Under the pieces are notes generated by a model. It ran no database searches, had not been told where the DNA came from, and was given only the letters and a program-made list of their open reading frames with translations. From Actinomadura latina NBRC 106108 (GTDB taxonomy: Bacteria > Actinomycetota > Actinomycetes > Streptosporangiales > Streptosporangiaceae), in NCBI RefSeq assembly GCF_001552195.1, contig NZ_BCQS01000028.1:1-64000 (forward strand): 64,000 nt of DNA, in the 5' to 3' direction. Each line of letters starts with the position of its first letter. Positions within the stretch are counted from its first letter, which is position 1. The translations under genes were made by a program, and so were the position numbers. Below, piece by piece: positions 16,774 through 25,872 of this stretch.

Positions 16774-19518
16774 ATGCTGGTGCGGATGGGAACCGTCAGC
16801 CCCGTTTTCGCCGGGCGCGCCGCCGAACTTGGCGCGTTGCGCAGCGCCCACGCGCGGGCGTGCGCGGGCGAGCCCGCCGCCGTCCTCGTCGGCGGGGAGG
16901 CGGGCGGCGGCAAGACCCGCCTGGTCACCGAGTTCACGCGGGAGCTGCGCACGCTGACCGGCGGGTGCCTCGATCTGGGCGCGGCCAGCCTGCCCTACGC
17001 GCCGTTCAGCGCGATCCTGCGGCGCCTCGGCCGGGACACCGTCGTCTCGCTGATGCCCGGGACGTCCCTGCCGGAGCTGGCCCGGCTGATGCCCGGCCTG
17101 ACCGCCGCCGCGCCGCCGCCCGACGACGGCACCGGGCAGATGCGGCTGTTCGAGCACGTCCTGACGCTCGTGGAACGGCTCGGCGAGCGGGAGCCGGCCG
17201 TCCTGGTGATCGAGGACGCCCACTGGGCCGACGGCTCCACGCGGGACCTGCTGTCCTTCCTGTTCCGGAACCCGCCGCACGGCCGGGTGCTGCCGGTCGT
17301 CACCTTCCGTCCCGAGGAACCCGGTACCCGGCCCCTGTTCGCCGGCCTGGCCCGCCTCCCCCACGTGACGCGCATCGATCTGCCGCCCCTCAGCCCGTCC
17401 GAGGTGGCGGACCAGGTGCGCGGCATCCTCGGCGCCGCCGGCCCCGCCCTGGTGCGCGACGCCCATGCCCGCGCCGGCGGCAACCCGCTGTTCGTGGAGG
17501 CGCTCATCGGCAGCCCGGACGAGACGGTCCCCGGCTCGCTGCGCGACCTGCTGCTCGGCCGCGTCCGCCGGCTGCCGGAGGAGTCCCGCGCCGCACTGCG
17601 GGCGGCGAGCGCCGCCGGCGAACGGGTCGGGCACGGCCTCCTCGCCGCGGTGACCGGCCTGCCCGATGAGGGGCTCAGCGCGGCCCTCCGCCCCGCCGTC
17701 GACCACGGCCTCGCCGTCGCGGACGGCGACGGGTACGCGTTCCGGCACGCGCTCATCCGCGAGGCCGTCCACGAGGACCTGCTCCCCGGTGAACGCGCCG
17801 GCCTCCACCGCCGGTACGCCGAGACCATCGAACGCTCCCCGGAACTCAGTGACGCCCCGGCGAGCGCCCTCGCCGTCCACTGGCAGGGTTGCGGGGATCA
17901 TGCGCGGGCCCTGGCGGCCGCGTGGCATGCCGCCGGCGAGCGGCGCGCCGCCGCCGCGTACGCCGAACAGCTCACGCTGCTGGAACGCGTTCTGGACCGG
18001 TGGGACCGGGTGCCCGGGGCCGCCTCCCTGACCGGGCTCCCCCGCCACCGGGTCCTGGAGATCGCGGCGGAGGTCGCCGGAATGGCCGGTGACGCCGATC
18101 GCGGGCTGCCGCTCGTCCGGCAGGCCATGGCGGACGCTGGGGACGCCCCGGTCCGGACCGCGCGGTTGCTGGCGCTCAGGGCGGGCCTGCGGGGCGTCCA
18201 GGGCCGGGAGGACGAGCTGGGCGACCTGCGGGCGGCCGAGCGGCTCACGGCCGCCCCCACACCGGATCGCGTCCGGGTGCTGTCGCAGCTGAGTTCCCGC
18301 CTGCTCGTCTACGGGGAGCATGACGAAGGCGCACGGCTCGGCCGGGAGGCGCTGGAATTGGCGCGCCGCCTCGGAGCCGGCATCGACCTCGCCCCGCTGG
18401 AGGCGATCCTGGCCGCCGCCACGGCGCGGGACGGCCAGGGCGACCTGGTCCCGCTCGAACGGGTGCTGCGCCGTGACCTCGAACCGTGGGTGCACGCCCG
18501 GGCGCTGAACACGCTCGTCCACTGCCGTCTGAACCGGGGCCGTGCCGAGGAGGCGCTGGGGCTCGCGGCCGACGGCCTCGCCGCCGCGGAGGACGCGGGG
18601 GTCGTCTACAGCGCGGGAACGGCGCTCGCGGTCAACGAGGTGGAGGCGCTGTACCGGCTCGGCCGCTGGGACGAGGCCGCCGGGACGCTCCAGCGGCGGC
18701 TCGACCGCCATCACGGGGCGGCCTTCCGGCTGCAGATGATGATCTGGCGGATCGCCCTGCTGGCGGCGCGGGGCACCGGCCCGCGGCCCGATCCGGAGGC
18801 GCTGTCCGTCCCGCTCGGCACGGGGTTCCCGCAGACCGCGCTGCCGCTCGCCCAGATGATCATCGAGTGGCGGCTGGCGGAGGAGGACCGCCCGGCCGCC
18901 CGCGCGACGGTGGACGCCGTCCTGCGCCATCCGCGGCTCACCGTCCAGCCCTGCCATCTCTGGCCGCTGCTGGAGACCGCCGCCCACGCCGGCGGCCCGC
19001 GCCTCCCCGAGATCACGGAACTGGCCCGGGGGCTGCCCGTCCTGACGCCGGTCGCAGCGGCGCACCGGGCGGCCGTCAGCGCACTGACCGGAGGTCCGGC
19101 GGCCTGGGGCACCGTGATCGAGGCGTGGGAGACGATGGATCAGCCCTACCCGCTGGCCCGGGCGCTCTTCGACGCCGCCTGCGCCGACCTCGCGGCCGGG
19201 GACCGGACGGCGGCGGCCGCCCGGCTGGACCGCGCCGCGGCGATCGCCGACCGCCTCGGCGCCGCGCCGCTGGCCCGCCGCGTCTCCGAACGCGCCCGCC
19301 GGGCGGGCCTGGCCGGGCCGTCCGGCGGGCCGCTGACCGCGCGCGAGTCCGAGGTGATGCGGCTGCTGGCGCGCGGCCGCTCCAACCGGGAGATCGCCGA
19401 GGAGCTGGTCATCTCCCCCAAGACCGCCAGCGTCCACGTCTCCAACATCCTCGCCAAGCTCGGCGTCTCCTCGCGCGGCGAGGCCGTCGCCGCCGCCCGC
19501 GACCGCGGGCTCGCCTAG
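16774..19518 (+). CDS. large ATP-binding LuxR-family (LAL) transcriptional regulator
   Basis: A 914-residue regulator with an N-terminal AAA/NACHT-like ATPase: Walker A GGEAGGGKTR near residue 45, Walker B VLVIEDAHWAD near 145. The middle holds helical TPR-like repeats (about 350-820), and the C-terminus is a LuxR helix-turn-helix (LTARESEVMRLLARG then SNREIAEELVISPKTASVH, about 855-905). LAL proteins act as ATP- and ligand-gated activators, often of secondary-metabolite or sugar genes. ATG 16774 or ATG 16786 may be the start; neither has a strong ribosome site. The three-gene ABC exporter 68 nt downstream on the same strand is the obvious candidate target. Confidence 0.93.
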   Translation: MLVRMGTVSPVFAGRAAELGALRSAHARACAGEPAAVLVGGEAGGGKTRLVTEFTRELRTLTGGCLDLGAASLPYAPFSAILRRLGRDTVVSLMPGTSLPELARLMPGLTAAAPPPDDGTGQMRLFEHVLTLVERLGEREPAVLVIEDAHWADGSTRDLLSFLFRNPPHGRVLPVVTFRPEEPGTRPLFAGLARLPHVTRIDLPPLSPSEVADQVRGILGAAGPALVRDAHARAGGNPLFVEALIGSPDETVPGSLRDLLLGRVRRLPEESRAALRAASAAGERVGHGLLAAVTGLPDEGLSAALRPAVDHGLAVADGDGYAFRHALIREAVHEDLLPGERAGLHRRYAETIERSPELSDAPASALAVHWQGCGDHARALAAAWHAAGERRAAAAYAEQLTLLERVLDRWDRVPGAASLTGLPRHRVLEIAAEVAGMAGDADRGLPLVRQAMADAGDAPVRTARLLALRAGLRGVQGREDELGDLRAAERLTAAPTPDRVRVLSQLSSRLLVYGEHDEGARLGREALELARRLGAGIDLAPLEAILAAATARDGQGDLVPLERVLRRDLEPWVHARALNTLVHCRLNRGRAEEALGLAADGLAAAEDAGVVYSAGTALAVNEVEALYRLGRWDEAAGTLQRRLDRHHGAAFRLQMMIWRIALLAARGTGPRPDPEALSVPLGTGFPQTALPLAQMIIEWRLAEEDRPAARATVDAVLRHPRLTVQPCHLWPLLETAAHAGGPRLPEITELARGLPVLTPVAAAHRAAVSALTGGPAAWGTVIEAWETMDQPYPLARALFDAACADLAAGDRTAAAARLDRAAAIADRLGAAPLARRVSERARRAGLAGPSGGPLTARESEVMRLLARGRSNREIAEELVISPKTASVHVSNILAKLGVSSRGEAVAAARDRGLA

Positions 19519-19529
19519 GAGACAAGCCG

Positions 19530-19558
19530 CCGAGATAAGCCGCCGCCTTATGGCTCGG
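19530..19558 (+). promoter_or_regulatory. hairpin between the LAL regulator and the ABC exporter
   Basis: CCGAG-ATAAG (19530-19539) pairs with CTTAT-GG-CTCGG (19547-19558), leaving a 2-nt bulge and a 7-nt loop. It starts 12 nt after the regulator stop. It could be a weak terminator or an operator of the exporter genes. Confidence 0.35.
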
Positions 19559-19586
19559 GCCCCCTCCTTACGGCGACGGTCGAGGC

Positions 19587-20534
19587 ATGGAAGCCGCCGT
19601 GCACACCTCCGGGCTGCGACGCGTCTACAAGCGCGGGCGCAAGGACCCCGTCGTCGCCCTGGACGACCTGACCCTGGCCATCGAGCAGAACGAGATCCAC
19701 GGGCTGCTCGGGCCGAACGGGGCGGGCAAGACCACCCTCGTCAAGATCCTCTCCACCGTGCTGCTGCCGTCGGGCGGGTCGGCGCGGGTCCTCGGCCGCG
19801 ACGTCGTGACCGACACGCGCACCGTCCGGTCGCAGGTCGGGCTCGTCCTCGGCGGCGACCGGGGCCTCTACGACCGGCTGTCCGCCCGCCGCAACCTGCT
19901 GTTCTGGGGCGCGCTCTACAAGCTCGGCGCCCGCACGACCCGCGAGCGCGCCGACGCGCTGCTGGAACGGGTCGGGCTCGCCGAGCGCGCGGACGACCGT
20001 GTCGAGCGGTTCTCGCGCGGGATGCGGCAGCGGCTGCACCTGGCGCGGGGGCTGCTGCACGAGCCGCGCGTGCTGTTCCTGGACGAGCCGACGTCCGGGC
20101 TCGACCCCGTCGCGGCCGGGGCGTTCCGGCGGCTCGTCCTCGACCTGCGCGCGGAAGGCCGCACGTTCCTGCTGGCCACGCACGACATGGACGAGGCCAC
20201 GGCGCTGTGCGACAGGGTGACGCTCATCGACCGCGGCCAGATGCTGCTCAGCGCCGACACCGCGCGGGCCGGGCGGTTCCTCGGCGAACGCGAGTGCGTC
20301 GACTTCACCCACCCCGACCCGTCCCTCATCGAGGCCCTGGCCCTCCTGCCGGACGTGATCGACGCCGAGCAGCGGGATGGGACCGCCTGGCGCGTCCACA
20401 CGGCCGGCCGGGACGGCACCCGCCGCGTCCTCGCCTGGCTGCTGGACCGCGATGTCCTCACCGCCCGGCGCGGCGAGCCGACGCTCGAAGAGGTGTACCT
20501 GCGCACGGTCGGCGACCGGGGGATGCGCGTATGA
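19587..20534 (+). CDS. ABC exporter ATP-binding protein
   Basis: A 315-residue ATPase with Walker A GPNGAGKTT (near residue 43), the signature SRGMRQRL (near 143), Walker B VLFLDEPTSGLDP (near 163) and an H-loop in LLATHDMDEA (near 197). The C-terminal extension of about 90 residues is of the DrrA/CcmA-like type. It overlaps the first permease gene by ATGA. It energises the two-permease exporter encoded by the next two genes; the substrate is unknown. Confidence 0.92.
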   Translation: MEAAVHTSGLRRVYKRGRKDPVVALDDLTLAIEQNEIHGLLGPNGAGKTTLVKILSTVLLPSGGSARVLGRDVVTDTRTVRSQVGLVLGGDRGLYDRLSARRNLLFWGALYKLGARTTRERADALLERVGLAERADDRVERFSRGMRQRLHLARGLLHEPRVLFLDEPTSGLDPVAAGAFRRLVLDLRAEGRTFLLATHDMDEATALCDRVTLIDRGQMLLSADTARAGRFLGERECVDFTHPDPSLIEALALLPDVIDAEQRDGTAWRVHTAGRDGTRRVLAWLLDRDVLTARRGEPTLEEVYLRTVGDRGMRV

Positions 20535-21304
20535 GCATGCTCCGTGCGATGTGGCAGGCGGTGCTGCTCCAGCTCGCGCTGTCGCGGCACGCGCCGGAGC
20601 ACGCGCTCGTCCTGCTGATCGCTCCCATGCAGACCACGACGATGCTGGCGCTGACCGTGACGTCGCACCGGCCGGACGCCGTGGCGAACGCCGTCCTCGC
20701 GCCGGGGTTGATCGGGCTGTGGGTCGCCGCGCTCGACTACGCCGGGCGCATCGTCCCCGAGGACCGCTGGGCCGGCCGGTTCTCCCCGATGGTCGCGGCG
20801 CCCGTCCCGCTCGGCCCGGTGGTGGCCGGGCGGGTCGCGACGGTGGTGCTGGTGGGCGCGGCGGCGTTCGCGGAGTCGTGGCTGGTGGCGGCGCTCGGGT
20901 TCGGCCGGGTGGTGACAATCGCCGATCCGGGCCTGTTCGTGCTCGCGGTCGCGGTCACCTGCCTCGCGACGATCGGGACGGCGACGCTGCTGTCGGCGGT
21001 GCTCGTGGTGTCGCGGGCGCGGGACGTCCTGCAGAACTCCCTCGGCTACCCCTTCTACATCCTCGGCGGGATCCTCGTCCCGGTCGCGGCGCTGCCCGGA
21101 TGGCTGCACCCGTTCAGCCGGGTCGTGTTCCTGTCGTGGAGCGCCGAACTGCTGCGGGACGCCGTGCGCGGCGATGCGAGCGGCCGGTTCTGGCCGGTCG
21201 CAGCGATCCTCGCGCTGGGCGCGGCGGCGATGGCCGCGGGCCTGTGGCTGACGCGGCGCTACGTGAACCGGTCCCGCCGGGAAGGGATGGTGGAGTTCGC
21301 GTGA
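20531..21304 (+). CDS. ABC-2 type permease subunit 1
   Basis: A 257-residue membrane protein with about six hydrophobic segments (about residues 20-40, 50-75, 95-125, 135-160, 165-185 and 220-245) in the ABC-2 layout. It is translationally coupled to the ATPase gene before it (ATGA at 20531) and to the second permease after it (GTGA at 21301). The two different permeases suggest a heterodimeric channel. Confidence 0.87.
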   Translation: MSMLRAMWQAVLLQLALSRHAPEHALVLLIAPMQTTTMLALTVTSHRPDAVANAVLAPGLIGLWVAALDYAGRIVPEDRWAGRFSPMVAAPVPLGPVVAGRVATVVLVGAAAFAESWLVAALGFGRVVTIADPGLFVLAVAVTCLATIGTATLLSAVLVVSRARDVLQNSLGYPFYILGGILVPVAALPGWLHPFSRVVFLSWSAELLRDAVRGDASGRFWPVAAILALGAAAMAAGLWLTRRYVNRSRREGMVEFA

Positions 21305-22095
21305 GGCACGTGCTCCGGATCGTCCGGGAATCGCTGATCCTGGGCTTCGCCGAGATGGGCGCCGTCTACACGTGGCGGACCTGGACGTTCGGGTGGCTGA
21401 TGCGGCTGCTCTGCCAGGCCACGTTCTACGCGCTGCTGGGCCGCTACGTCGGCGACGACGAGACGATGCGGTACGTGCTGGTCGGCAACATCGTGGTGCT
21501 GGCCTGCATGGAGTCGACCATCGTGGTGATCTCGCTGGCCGGTGAGCGGCGCATGGGGACGCTGCCGCTGCTGGCCGTCGCGCCGTCCGGGCACCTGCCG
21601 GTGTATCTGGGCCGCGGCCTGCAGTGGACGGCGACCGGGATGACCAGCTCACTGGTCGCGTGGCTCGTCCTGCCGCCGCTGCTTGGCGTCCCGCTGCCGT
21701 GGCCGCGCGCCGCATACGCCGTCCCGGTCGTCGTGCTCATCCTCGCGAGCAGCTACGGCTACGGGTGCGCGCTGGCCGGCATCGCGCTGCGGCTGCGCGG
21801 CGTCGAATGGCTGGTGCTGAACGTCGCGTACGGGATCGTGATGACGTTCGGCGGGGTGAACGTCCCGGTCGAGGTGTGGCCCGCGCCGCTGGAGTTCGCG
21901 GCGCAGGCGCTGCCGGCCGTGCACGGGCTGGAGGCGGTGCGCGGCATCCTCGGCGGCGCGCCGATCGGCCGCATCATGCGGCTGCTCGGGATCGAGGCGC
22001 TGGTCGGGGCGGGCTGGTATGCGGTGGCGGCGCTGTCGATGGACCGGCTCGTATCCGTCGGACGGCGCGACGGAAGCCTCGACTACGCCGGCTGA
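21301..22095 (+). CDS. ABC-2 type permease subunit 2
   Basis: A 264-residue membrane protein with six hydrophobic segments, starting with GTG at 21301 inside the stop of the previous gene (GTGA). It has the ABC-2 permease architecture with a long central stretch (VVVLILASSYGYGCALAGIA near residues 140-160). It is last in the exporter operon and followed by a convergent terminator shared with pheT. It probably pairs with the preceding permease. Confidence 0.87.
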   Translation: MRHVLRIVRESLILGFAEMGAVYTWRTWTFGWLMRLLCQATFYALLGRYVGDDETMRYVLVGNIVVLACMESTIVVISLAGERRMGTLPLLAVAPSGHLPVYLGRGLQWTATGMTSSLVAWLVLPPLLGVPLPWPRAAYAVPVVVLILASSYGYGCALAGIALRLRGVEWLVLNVAYGIVMTFGGVNVPVEVWPAPLEFAAQALPAVHGLEAVRGILGGAPIGRIMRLLGIEALVGAGWYAVAALSMDRLVSVGRRDGSLDYAG

Positions 22096-22100
22096 GACGC

Positions 22101-22140
22101 GACCGCGCCCCGGAACCCGCGGCGGGCCCAGGGCGCGGTC
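22101..22140. terminator. convergent terminator between the exporter operon and pheT
   Basis: A perfect 10-bp stem (GACCGCGCCC 22101-22110, GGGCGCGGTC 22131-22140) with a 20-nt loop sits in the 53-nt gap between two converging genes and can serve both strands. Confidence 0.65.
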
Positions 22141-22148
22141 GACCGGTC

Positions 22149-24626
22149 TCAGGCGCCGCGCAGGACGGCCCCGGTACGGCCGGCCGCGACCGCCACCGCG
22201 GCATCACGGGCCTGCGACGCCTCCTCGGCGGTCAGCGTGCGGTCCGGGGCGCGGAACCGCAGCGAGTACGCGAGGGACTTGCGGCCCTCCCCCACCTGCT
22301 CGCCGGTGTAGACGTCGAACAGCCGGATCGCCTCCAGCAGCTCGCCGGCTCCGTCGCGCAGCGCCGACTCCACCTCGGCGGCGGGCACGTCGGTGCCGAC
22401 GATGAGCGCGACGTCCTGGCTCGCGACCGGGTAGGGCGACACGTGCGTCGCGCGGACGGAGACCGGCTCGCCGAGGCGGCGCAGCTCCAGCTCCATCGCG
22501 CATGACCGCGCCGGCAGCCCGTACGCCTTGGTGACGCGCGGGTGCAGCTCGCCCGCGTGGCCGACCAGGGTGTCGTCCAGGTAGAGCGCGGCGCAGCGGC
22601 CGGGGTGCCAGGGGGCATGCTGGTCGGCCCTGACCGTCAGCTCCACGCCCGCCTCGCGGGCCACGGTGCGGGCGGCCTCGATCGCGTCCGCCCACAGCGC
22701 CGGACGGCCCTCGCCCCACCAGCCCGACGGCTCCCGGTCGCCGGACAGCACGACCGCCACCCGGTGCGGCTGGTCCGGCAGCGCCGCCTCGAGACCTGTG
22801 ATCTCTTCGGCCGTCGGGCCGCGGTCCACGGGGAGGCGGGGCGCGCGCTCCGGCGCGTCCGGGCGCGGCCGGAACACCACACCCAGCTCGAACAGGCCGG
22901 TGTCGCCGAAGCCCCGTCCCGCGTTCAGCGCCAGGACCTTGAGCAGGCCCGGCAGCAGCGTGGTGCGCAGCAGCGGCTCCTGCTCCGACATCGGGTTCGC
23001 GAGGCGCAGCGTCCGGCGGCGTGCGTCGTCCGCCGGGAGCTGCAGGCCGTCGAGGTCCTTCTCGGCGATGAACGGGAACGCCAGGGCCTCGACGTAGCCG
23101 GCGCCCGCGAGCGCGCGGCCGACCCGGCGGCGCAGCCGCTGGTGCGGGGTCAGCCCCTGGCCGGCGGACGGGCGGGGCGCCCTGGCCGGGATGTCCTCGT
23201 AGCCTTCGAGCCGGATGACCTCCTCGGCGAGGTCGTTCGGGTCGGTCAGGTCCGGACGCCAGGACGGCGGCGTCACCGTCAGGACGTCGTCCCCGGCGAC
23301 CGTGCAGCCGACCTGCTCCAGCCGCCGGACGACCGCGTCCCGCCCGTAGGCGACGCCCGCGACCTTGTCGGGGTGCTCGGCGGGCATCGTGACGGTGACG
23401 GGCTCGACCGGCGCCTCGGCGTGCGTCACGCCCGGCACGATCTCCGCGCCGCCCAGCTCGGCGAGCAGTTGGACGGCCCGGTACGACGCGTACAGCGGCA
23501 GCTCGCGGTCGACGCCGCGCTCGAACCGGTGCGACGCCTCGCTGTGCAGCCGGTGGCGGCGGCTCATCCGGGCGGTGCCCATCGCGTCGAAGTGCGCGGC
23601 CTCGATGACCATGTCGGACGACCGCTCGCCGATCTCGGTGGCGAGGCCGCCCATCGTGCCGGCCATCGAGATGGGCCCCGACTCGTCGGTGATGAGGATG
23701 TCGTCCGGATCGAGGGTGCGCTTGACGTGGTCGAGCGTCTCCAGCTTCTCGCCGGGGGCGGCGCGCCGCACCACGATCGGGCCGGTGAGCCCGCCCCGGT
23801 CGAAGGCGTGCAGCGGCTGGCCGAGCTCCAGCATCAGGTAGTTGGTGACGTCCACGGCGAGCGACACCGGCCGCATCCCGGCGCGGTGCAGGCGGACCTG
23901 CATCCACATCGGGGTCTTCGCGTCCGGGTCGAAGCCGCGCACCTCCCGCAGCACGAACCGGTCGCAGACGGCCGGGTCCCCGATAGAGGCGGGGTACGCC
24001 TCTCCGTTCTTGGCGGGCAGCTCCACGTCCGCCGGGTCCTTGAACGGGACCCCGTAGGCGGTGGCCGCCTCGCGGGCGATGCCGCGGATCGACAGGGCGT
24101 AGCCGCGGTCGGGGGTCACGGCGATGTCGAGGACGTCGTCGCGCAGCCCCAGCAGCTCGATGGCGTCCGCGCCGACCGGCGCGTCCGGCGGCAGGACGAG
24201 GATGCCGCTGTGGTCCTCGCCGACGCCCAGTTCGCTGACCGAGCAGATCATGCCCTCGGACAGGTGCCCGTAGGTCTTGCGCGCGCCGATCTCGAACCCG
24301 CCGGGCAGCACGCCGCCCGGCAGGATCACCACGACGCGGTCGCCGGCCGCGAAGTTGGTGGCGCCGCACACGATGTTCTGCGGCTCGCCGGTGCCGTTGG
24401 CGTCGCCGACGTCCACCTGGCAGTAGCGGATCGGCTTCTTGAAGCCGGTCAGCTCCTCGATCGCCAGGACCTCGCCGACGACGAGCGGGCCGGTGATGTC
24501 CGCGCCGGCCTGCTCGACGGTCTCGACCTCCAGGCCCGCCGCGATCAGCTCGGCGGCCAGCGCGCGGCCCGTGACGCCGGCGGGCAGCTCGGCGTACTCG
24601 CGCAGCCAGGAAAGCGGGGCGCGCAT
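22149..24626 (-). CDS. pheT: phenylalanyl-tRNA synthetase beta subunit
   Basis: An 825-residue beta chain of the alpha2beta2 enzyme. An N-terminal tRNA-binding OB domain (about 40-150), the B3/B4 editing domain (about 215-390), the B5 domain (about 400-475), a catalytic-like fold and a C-terminal anticodon-binding FDX-ACB domain (about 730-825, ending RTGAVLRGA) are all in order. The B3/B4 region is expected to hydrolyse Tyr-tRNA-Phe. The ATG at 24626 overlaps the pheS stop by one base (TGATG), a coupling typical of pheST. The longer reading frame upstream is an artefact inside pheS. Confidence 0.97.
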   Translation of the reverse strand: MRAPLSWLREYAELPAGVTGRALAAELIAAGLEVETVEQAGADITGPLVVGEVLAIEELTGFKKPIRYCQVDVGDANGTGEPQNIVCGATNFAAGDRVVVILPGGVLPGGFEIGARKTYGHLSEGMICSVSELGVGEDHSGILVLPPDAPVGADAIELLGLRDDVLDIAVTPDRGYALSIRGIAREAATAYGVPFKDPADVELPAKNGEAYPASIGDPAVCDRFVLREVRGFDPDAKTPMWMQVRLHRAGMRPVSLAVDVTNYLMLELGQPLHAFDRGGLTGPIVVRRAAPGEKLETLDHVKRTLDPDDILITDESGPISMAGTMGGLATEIGERSSDMVIEAAHFDAMGTARMSRRHRLHSEASHRFERGVDRELPLYASYRAVQLLAELGGAEIVPGVTHAEAPVEPVTVTMPAEHPDKVAGVAYGRDAVVRRLEQVGCTVAGDDVLTVTPPSWRPDLTDPNDLAEEVIRLEGYEDIPARAPRPSAGQGLTPHQRLRRRVGRALAGAGYVEALAFPFIAEKDLDGLQLPADDARRRTLRLANPMSEQEPLLRTTLLPGLLKVLALNAGRGFGDTGLFELGVVFRPRPDAPERAPRLPVDRGPTAEEITGLEAALPDQPHRVAVVLSGDREPSGWWGEGRPALWADAIEAARTVAREAGVELTVRADQHAPWHPGRCAALYLDDTLVGHAGELHPRVTKAYGLPARSCAMELELRRLGEPVSVRATHVSPYPVASQDVALIVGTDVPAAEVESALRDGAGELLEAIRLFDVYTGEQVGEGRKSLAYSLRFRAPDRTLTAEEASQARDAAVAVAAGRTGAVLRGA

Positions 24627-25735
24627 CAGATCTCCATCCCGAACGGGAGGGTGAACCGGACGTCGCCCTCCACCATGTCGTACATGTCCTCCACGCCGTG
24701 CCGGAACATCAGCGTCCGCTCGACGCCCAGCCCGAACGCCCAGCCGCTGTAGCGGTCCGCGTCGACGCCGCAGGCGACCAGCACCCGCGGGTTGACCATG
24801 CCGCAGCCGCCCAGCTCGATCCAGCCCTCCGAGCTGCACGTCCGGCACGGGTCGGCGCCCGGCTCGGCGGACGCGCCCCGGCACACGAAGCACTGCATGT
24901 CCACCTCGGCGGACGGCTCGGTGAACGGGAAGTACGACGGCCGGAACCGCGTCTTCAGCCCCTCGCCGAACATGCCGGTGACGAACGCGTCGATGCCGCC
25001 GCGCAGGTCGGCCATCGTCAGGCCCTCGTCGACGGCGAGGCCCTCCAGCTGGTGGAAGACGGGGCTGTGCGTGGCGTCCAGCTCGTCGGTGCGGAACGTG
25101 CGCCCCGGCGCCACCACGTAGACGGGCAGCTCCCGCGACAGCAGCGACCGGATCTGCATCGGCGAGGTGTGCGTGCGCATCACCAGGCCGGACTCCTCCG
25201 ACTCGACGAAGAACGTGTCCTGCATGGTGCGGGCCGGGTGGTCGGGCAGGAAGTTCAGCGCGTCGAAGTTGAACCACTCCGCCTCGACCTCGGGGCCCTC
25301 GGAGACCTCGAAGCCCATGGAGACGAAGACGTCGGCCATCCGCTCCTGCATCGTGGTCAGCGGGTGGCGGGCGCCGCGCGGGGCGCGGTCCCACGGGAGG
25401 GTGACGTCGACGGTCTCCTCGACGAGGACGCGCTGGTCGCGCTCCTCCTCCAGCTCCGCCTGGCGCTTCTTCAGCGCCTTGGACACCGCGCCGCGGGCGG
25501 CGCCGATGCGCTTGCCGGCGTCGGCGCGGGCCGCGGGCGGCAGCGCGCCGATCTCGCGGTTGGCGAGGGCGAGGGGCGAGCGGTCGCCGGCGTGCGCGAG
25601 GCGGACCTGCTTCAGGGCGTCGAGGTCGGCGGCGGCGGCGATCGCCGCGAGGGCCGTGTCACGGGCCCGCTCCAGCTCGTCGGGCTGCAATGCGGACACC
25701 TCGACAGGGTCATAGGACTTGTTGGGTGCAGACAT
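24626..25735 (-). CDS. pheS: phenylalanyl-tRNA synthetase alpha subunit
   Basis: A 369-residue catalytic subunit. An N-terminal coiled-coil (about 15-95) that grips tRNA is followed by the class II core: motif 1 around HPLTTMQERMADVF, motif 2 with the TFRTDELDATHSPVFHQLEG stretch (about residue 215), and motif 3 near GWAFGLGVERTLM (about 340). ATG 25735 gives the usual bacterial length. No phe leader peptide or T-box is visible in the 137 nt to the next gene. Confidence 0.97.
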   Translation of the reverse strand: MSAPNKSYDPVEVSALQPDELERARDTALAAIAAAADLDALKQVRLAHAGDRSPLALANREIGALPPAARADAGKRIGAARGAVSKALKKRQAELEEERDQRVLVEETVDVTLPWDRAPRGARHPLTTMQERMADVFVSMGFEVSEGPEVEAEWFNFDALNFLPDHPARTMQDTFFVESEESGLVMRTHTSPMQIRSLLSRELPVYVVAPGRTFRTDELDATHSPVFHQLEGLAVDEGLTMADLRGGIDAFVTGMFGEGLKTRFRPSYFPFTEPSAEVDMQCFVCRGASAEPGADPCRTCSSEGWIELGGCGMVNPRVLVACGVDADRYSGWAFGLGVERTLMFRHGVEDMYDMVEGDVRFTLPFGMEI

Positions 25736-25872
25736 GGTGGTGTGATCGACTCCGGTCGGCGTGGGACGCCCGCAGTCTAGTGCGCGGACGGTGAAGATCC
25801 GGAAAGCGTGCGCGTGACGCGCTGGCCCGTCCAGGGGCCCGGTGCCGTGCGGCGGCGCGGCGTGCGCCGCGG

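Noticed and set aside
16609..19437. A 942-codon ORF antisense to the LAL regulator
   Set aside because: It is a frame shadow caused by high GC. Its translation is low-complexity Arg/Gly/Pro/Ala with no domain, while the plus-strand frame has clear motifs.
22542..24752. Long plus-strand ORF over pheT
   Set aside because: Frame shadow of pheT; composition is typical of GC-rich antisense frames.
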